Below are positions 60,171-64,000 of a DNA stretch of 64,000 nt, piece by piece (position 1 is the first letter of the stretch; the number at the start of each line of letters is the position of its first letter). Location: positions 12,013,837 to 12,077,836 of the forward strand of contig NC_087080.1 in NCBI RefSeq assembly GCF_026151205.1, in the 5' to 3' direction. This DNA comes from Bolinopsis microptera. Taxonomy: Eukaryota; Ctenophora; Tentaculata; Lobata; Bolinopsidae. Position numbers and translations under genes: made by a program. The notes under the pieces were generated by a model that ran no database searches, was not told the DNA's origin, and was given only the letters and a program-made list of their open reading frames with translations.

Positions 60171-60462
60171 CTGTGGTAAAAGAATGATATTCTTTAAATA
60201 GTTTTTTATTAAAGCCTAAACTTAACTTCTACCAATTCAAAATTGTTTACGTCGGTCTCCCCTCCTTGAGCCACTTTTCACATAGCTATTGAGTATAAAT
60301 CACTCTAGCACAAGCGACTTTCAAACCCCCTCCCCTAGGCTGGATTAGGTTATATGTGAACTGTGCTCTAGTGCATGACTGACTTTACATAATGCAGAGC
60401 ATGCAAAGTTTTGATGTTTCATAAACTTATGAATAAAGTTTTAAAAATCGTGACATAAAAAG

Positions 60463-60794
60463 CAGTGGTCGCCCGGTGCCCCGGCCAAAATCACAACCCC
60501 CAGCCCCGGCCAAAAATTGGCAATTCGCCGGGGGTAAACACCGGCCCCGGCCAATAAATTTAACCCCGGCCAATTTTCAGTGGTCAGCCCGGGGGGATAC
60601 AACGGTCATTAATGTGCATTAATGGGCATAAATGGGCATAAATGGGCATTAATGTGCATTAATGTATATGTATATTTCAGCAAAATTCTATAATACTGAC
60701 ATTAATGACCGTTGTATGCCCCCCGTCAGCCCCAGCCCCAGCTATATTGGGGCTCCCCGGCCCCGGTCAGAATCCTGCCCCCGGTCGACCACTG
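60463..60794. mobile_element. hAT-type MITE (332 bp) with 8-bp target duplication
   Basis: Begins CAGTGGTCGCCCGG and ends CCGGTCGACCACTG, imperfect terminal inverted repeats of the CAGNGG hAT type. Flanked on both sides by the identical octamer ATAAAAAG (60455-60462 and 60795-60802). A nested inverted pair lies inside (ATACAACGGTCATTAATG with CATTAATGACCGTTGTAT), around five AATGGGCAT/AATGTGCAT repeats. No coding capacity. Confidence 0.92.
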
Positions 60795-61078
60795 ATAAAA
60801 AGTTAACTCACTGGATTTGTCCAAAAGCGAGAGAAAGTACTGAGAAAGCACTTATACGTCACCACCAGAGGGCCTAGAGAGGTTATCTTTGTCTGTTTAA
60901 TTGAATATTGAGTATATAATATGAGATTTAAGATGAACATGATAGATATAATGTCCAAATTCTAAAGTTCCACCAAAATTGAGTCACATTAAACTTGGTT
61001 AACACAACAATTTTCTTCATTATAGTAGGTGATTTGACATAATGAAGTGTAAACTAAATTATTATTTATAATAATTAC

Positions 61079-61216
61079 CTGTCGGAGGGATTTAAGTGTT
61101 CCTTTGAACAGTCCTTTTCTGGAAGGTTGAGAGCTTTCAATACATCCAGAGAGCCAAATTGGATTTGTCCTTCTTTCGGGCATTATATGCAGTCTTTGAT
61201 ATGATGCCTTGTACAT
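61079..61216 (-). pseudogene. Weak exon-like fragment, possibly THAP-related
   Basis: The minus strand reads RLHIMPERRTNPIWLSGC and, one frame over, VLKALNLPEKDCSKEHLN, ending at a good donor (CGACAG|GTAATT). Together they resemble a THAP domain middle (RxxWxxaL... CSxHF) interrupted by a frameshift. The evidence is pattern memory only. Confidence 0.25.
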
Positions 61217-61569
61217 TTTGAAACCCTGCAGTTATCATTATTCAATACTTATAGAGCCTTAGATAAGGGGTTAGGGGTCGTTCACATAATATTGTGTAAT
61301 TGTAATATAGTAAGGTTACTGTACATTTCCAACCCTTTGTCATGTATATCACAACAGATGATGTTAAAAGCATAATAATATTATGATACAGTTTTACAGT
61401 TTTTGTTACGTGTTGATAATCTAGCTCTTATCTCTATTTTATCGCTACATTACAACTGCCGGTTGGATCACTGAACTCGCGGAAGCTACGAACCGTGACA
61501 ATAAATCTGAGTTTTCAGTTGAAACGTTCAAAAAGCCAGTGAAGTCAGTTTCAGTAAAACATTTGTAAT

Positions 61570-62555
61570 TTGTATTCTGCGTATCAGACTACCGATAATC
61601 ATGTAAGTACGTTTCTGGATAACAAGAAAGATATGGAGGAGTTGAAGAGCGATCTTATCCGATCGCAAAGTACTGTTATCAAGCTGCATGCTGAACTTCT
61701 GGAAACTAAATCGAAGCAGTTGGAATCCGTGCACTCTAACGTCAAGACCGCCGTTCAAGACACTGTCCAAGCTGAGATGAACTCATACAGTCAAGCTGTG
61801 ACTAAAAATGCACCTGTGCTTGCAGAAGAGAGTTTAAAAAAGGTTGTACAGAATTGTACAGAATGCTGTATCGGAAGAGGATCGCAGTAGGAATGTGCTC
61901 ATCTTTGGTTTGAAGGAGACTGATGAAGAGGAACTGTGCAATAAAGTTACCGTGATTTTTCAGCAGATTGAAGAAAAACCACGTTTTGAAGCTATCTGGG
62001 TTGGGAGAAAATCAGCCAACAAGACGAGACCAGTCAAAGTTTCGCTAGGTAATTCTAACTTACCGTTCATGAGATATTAGTAAATGCCAAAAAGCTGAGA
62101 CTGTGTGAAGATCATAAGACTGTTTTCATCTCTCCAGATCGATCACCTGAAGATCGAGCTATCCATCAGCGGTTGGTCTTGGAAATGAAACAGATAGCCA
62201 AAGCAGGCATGGCTCCACCGTGTAGGTTCGGGTGGGTGCGCACCCACCCAAAGGATGTTGCACCCACCCAAACGATTTGAAAATGTTCACACAAAAATTG
62301 TCAAATTTTGTATAAACTAAGGGTCAATTGACTTCTGTTATCAATTGAGACTGTTTTGGAGATATTAAAATACGTTTAGGAGAGTAAAATTCCAAAATTT
62401 TCCAGGGGGCTTCACCCCCCCCCCCCCCCCGCCGTGCACCAAGCTGCACCCACCCAAAGTTTTTGAGCTGGAGCCATGCCTGAGCCAAAGAAGACACAAA
62501 AAAACATTATTATATCAGAAGTGGTAATATTTGTAGCTAGGACAAGATGTTAGAG
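61570..62555 (+). mobile_element. LINE ORF1 fragment, interrupted by a MITE
   Basis: Two overlapping frames give a coiled coil (MEELKSDLIRSQSTVIKLHA, LLETKSKQLESVHSNVKT) and, after a frameshift near 61845, an RRM-like ORF1p core: SRNVLIFGLKETDEEELC, RPVKVSLGNSN, LRLCEDHKTVFISPDRSPED, RLVLEMKQIAK. After removal of the MITE at 62204-62482 the frame resumes as EDTKKHYYIRSGNICS before a stop. This is an ORF1p (RNA-binding chaperone) of an L1-, L2- or CR1-like retrotransposon, decayed by frameshift and stop. Confidence 0.75.
62204..62482. mobile_element. hAT-type MITE (279 bp) inside LINE ORF1
   Basis: Ends CAGGCATGGCTCCA and TGGAGCCATGCCTG are exact inverted repeats of 14 bp. The octamer AGCCAAAG flanks both sides (62196-62203 and 62483-62490), an 8-bp target duplication. 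Subterminal GTGGGTGC / GCACCCAC repeats occur near both ends. It contains a run of 16 C (62415-62430). No frame. Confidence 0.93.
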
Positions 62556-63059
62556 AGTGATACATAATAATGAGTGATATACATCCATAAGTTTTTAATT
62601 TTGATTGTTGATATAAGCGGGATAAAAATAATTTATTTCATTTGTATTGGACGGGACATACACATTACACATATTACACAAAGATGCTACGTAGTTAGTT
62701 AGTAGTTAGTAGGAGACGGGAGCTTTCTAAGCTTTCCGTAGTGCCCCCAACCTGCTTTCAGATATGGGGGTCATATATGCCTTCAGTTTCCACCCGGTAA
62801 ACCTGGTCGGAGAGCCCCCAGGTTTCAACTGCGCATGATAATATAGCCGTGCGGGTAATAAATCCCGGGTTGGCTTCTCGTGTATTCAGTAGTGTGGCCG
62901 ACCCCACTACTCTGCTGCGCGTTGCCGTGTTGGGGTGCTATCCCGGCGCGCGCCGGAGCTAGCCCCTCTCCCCGGCCTCCACGCACTTCGGCTATTTTGC
63001 TATATCAGAATTGAAATATGCGTTCGTTTTGCGTACTGTATTTTTGGTATGATAATTAT

Positions 63060-63430
63060 TTGTAGAGAATCAGAGCTGCCATGCCGCTCGCCCGAGCGTT
63101 CAGAGTTTGGTGCTGTATGGTGCTGGGTATCTCATGGAAGGACAAGGTCAGCAATATAACTTTGTATGGTAGTCTACCAAGGCTGTCAAACAAGTTACGA
63201 AGCAGGAGACTAAAAATAGCGGGACACTGCATCAGACATCCTGAGCTACTTGCCAGTGATTTAGTCTTATGGAAACCTATGCATGGTAGAGCACAGCAAG
63301 GCCGACCAAGACAAAGCTACTTGTCTATGTTACTGAAGGAAATTGGGACAAACTCAAAAGAGGAACTGTGAACCCTGATGCGGGACAGGGATATATGGAG
63401 GGGGTTATCTGGCGTAGATCGGACTTAGTT
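63060..63430 (+). pseudogene. C-terminal end of a LINE reverse transcriptase ORF2
   Basis: The frame reads RVWCCMVLGISWKDKVSN, KLRSRRLKIAGHCIRHPE and GRAQQGRPRQSYLSMLLKEI, then after an in-frame TGA continues LMRDRDIWRGLSGVDRT and stops. The L-R-R-x-L-K-x-A-G-H and G-R-P-x blocks are typical of the region after the RT domain in several LINE clades. The catalytic RT lies upstream and is not present; 62490-63060 contains no readable RT motif. Confidence 0.75.
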
Positions 63431-63741
63431 CCGAAAAAATAGTAGTACCTATTTCATTAATAACCTGCATAGCTGAAAAGTTGATTGATGTAGTTTCGAT
63501 AAACAGGGCGTCGTTCAACTACACTCATTTCGTTCCAAGCTGGAATGTAGTATTGTTTAGTGTAGGTTTGTTCATGTACCTCTCATCATCAAAAGGTTTC
63601 AACTTATACAGCATCGATAACATCATCTAACAAAGCTGTTTGAACAACTTAAGATTCAGTTAAAATTACATTATTCAGATACAGTTTGTGAAATGAAACA
63701 TTGTCAGCCTGTATTTAATTAATTATAATAATTATGGTAAT

Positions 63742-63951
63742 TTAGCTAAAAATCAAACCATTTGAGTTTTCATTGTTATCAAAATAATGTCGATCTAAAT
63801 TCGTCTTAATCTGCATGGCTGTGAGCGGATTGAAGTCTTTTAACAAACCACACAAGCTTCTTTTATCAAGAAGATTCTTGAAGTGATCCGAATGTACACA
63901 GAGAACTGTCTTAGCTAGTTCTGGGTCCATAAACATGTCACCTTCTTTCTA
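63742..63951 (-). CDS. Possible terminal exon of an unknown minus-strand gene
   Basis: After an acceptor-like ACCATTAG the minus strand stays open for 69 codons: KEGDMFMDPELAKTVLCVHS, DHFKNLLDKRSLCGLLKD, TAMQIKTNLDRHYFDNN, then TGA or TAG. The composition is protein-like, but I recognise no domain and upstream exons would lie outside the window. Confidence 0.3.
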
Positions 63952-64000
63952 ATGGTGATTGTCAAGTTTGTTCAGCAACATAATTCAGAATTACAGAAAT

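Noticed and set aside
1-64000. Endogenous viral sequences or integrated virus genes
   Set aside because: No capsid, integrase or viral polymerase motifs were seen; all RT-related pieces fit LINE or Penelope-like elements.

Overview
This window is nuclear DNA from an animal, most likely an invertebrate. It is AT-rich, has intron-split genes with GT-AG splice sites, and is crowded with retroelement and DNA-transposon debris and minisatellites. The phylum cannot be fixed from sequence alone. A myosin IX, a CYP46-like P450, PLE/LINE relics and CCCTAA-type interstitial repeats would fit a cnidarian or another early-branching invertebrate, but that is a guess.

Three protein genes can be reconstructed with matching intron phases. 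(1) At the left edge, on the minus strand, are the first five coding exons (247 aa) of a class IX myosin: an RA domain followed by the start of the motor (1,855-4,199; the rest lies off the window). (2) At 21,777-26,114 (+) is a complete 11-exon, 508-aa microsomal cytochrome P450, most like cholesterol 24-hydroxylase (CYP46). Its fourth intron holds a pyrimidine-only minisatellite that runs directly into the 3' splice site. (3) At 37,738-39,978 (+) is a 5-exon, 283-aa protein with an RVxF-type PP1-docking motif and one C2H2 zinc finger. A lone F5/8C-like (fucolectin-type) exon lies on the minus strand at 41,475-41,721.

The most unusual structure is a long repeat, here called block A, present twice in the same orientation (about 5.7-19.0 kb and 51.4-58.1 kb). 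Both copies begin and end with the same GC-rich short modules, which also form clusters at 19.0-20.9 and 49.6-51.4 kb. Each copy carries two small intron-containing genes on opposite strands that I do not recognise. In the left copy the plus-strand gene (15,655-16,372, 122 aa) is intact with a TATA box, while in the right copy it has a stop at codon 2. The minus-strand gene is damaged in both. The left copy also contains later insertions whose empty sites are preserved in the right copy: a 2.64-kb TTAA-flanked transposon, a tRNA-derived SINE, a deleted LINE, and a decayed AlkB-SGNH retroelement-type ORF.

The rest is mostly repeats: a 3.1-kb minisatellite at 31.6-34.7 kb with higher-order structure and a visible single-copy ancestor; a 3.6-kb satellite at 45.8-49.4 kb arranged as two facing arrays; a 0.9-kb foldback element; two hAT-type MITEs with exact 8-bp target duplications (one inside a LINE ORF1); Penelope-like and LINE fragments; and a weak zinc-binding gene at 59-61 kb. 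Stretches with no supportable gene are stated as such.
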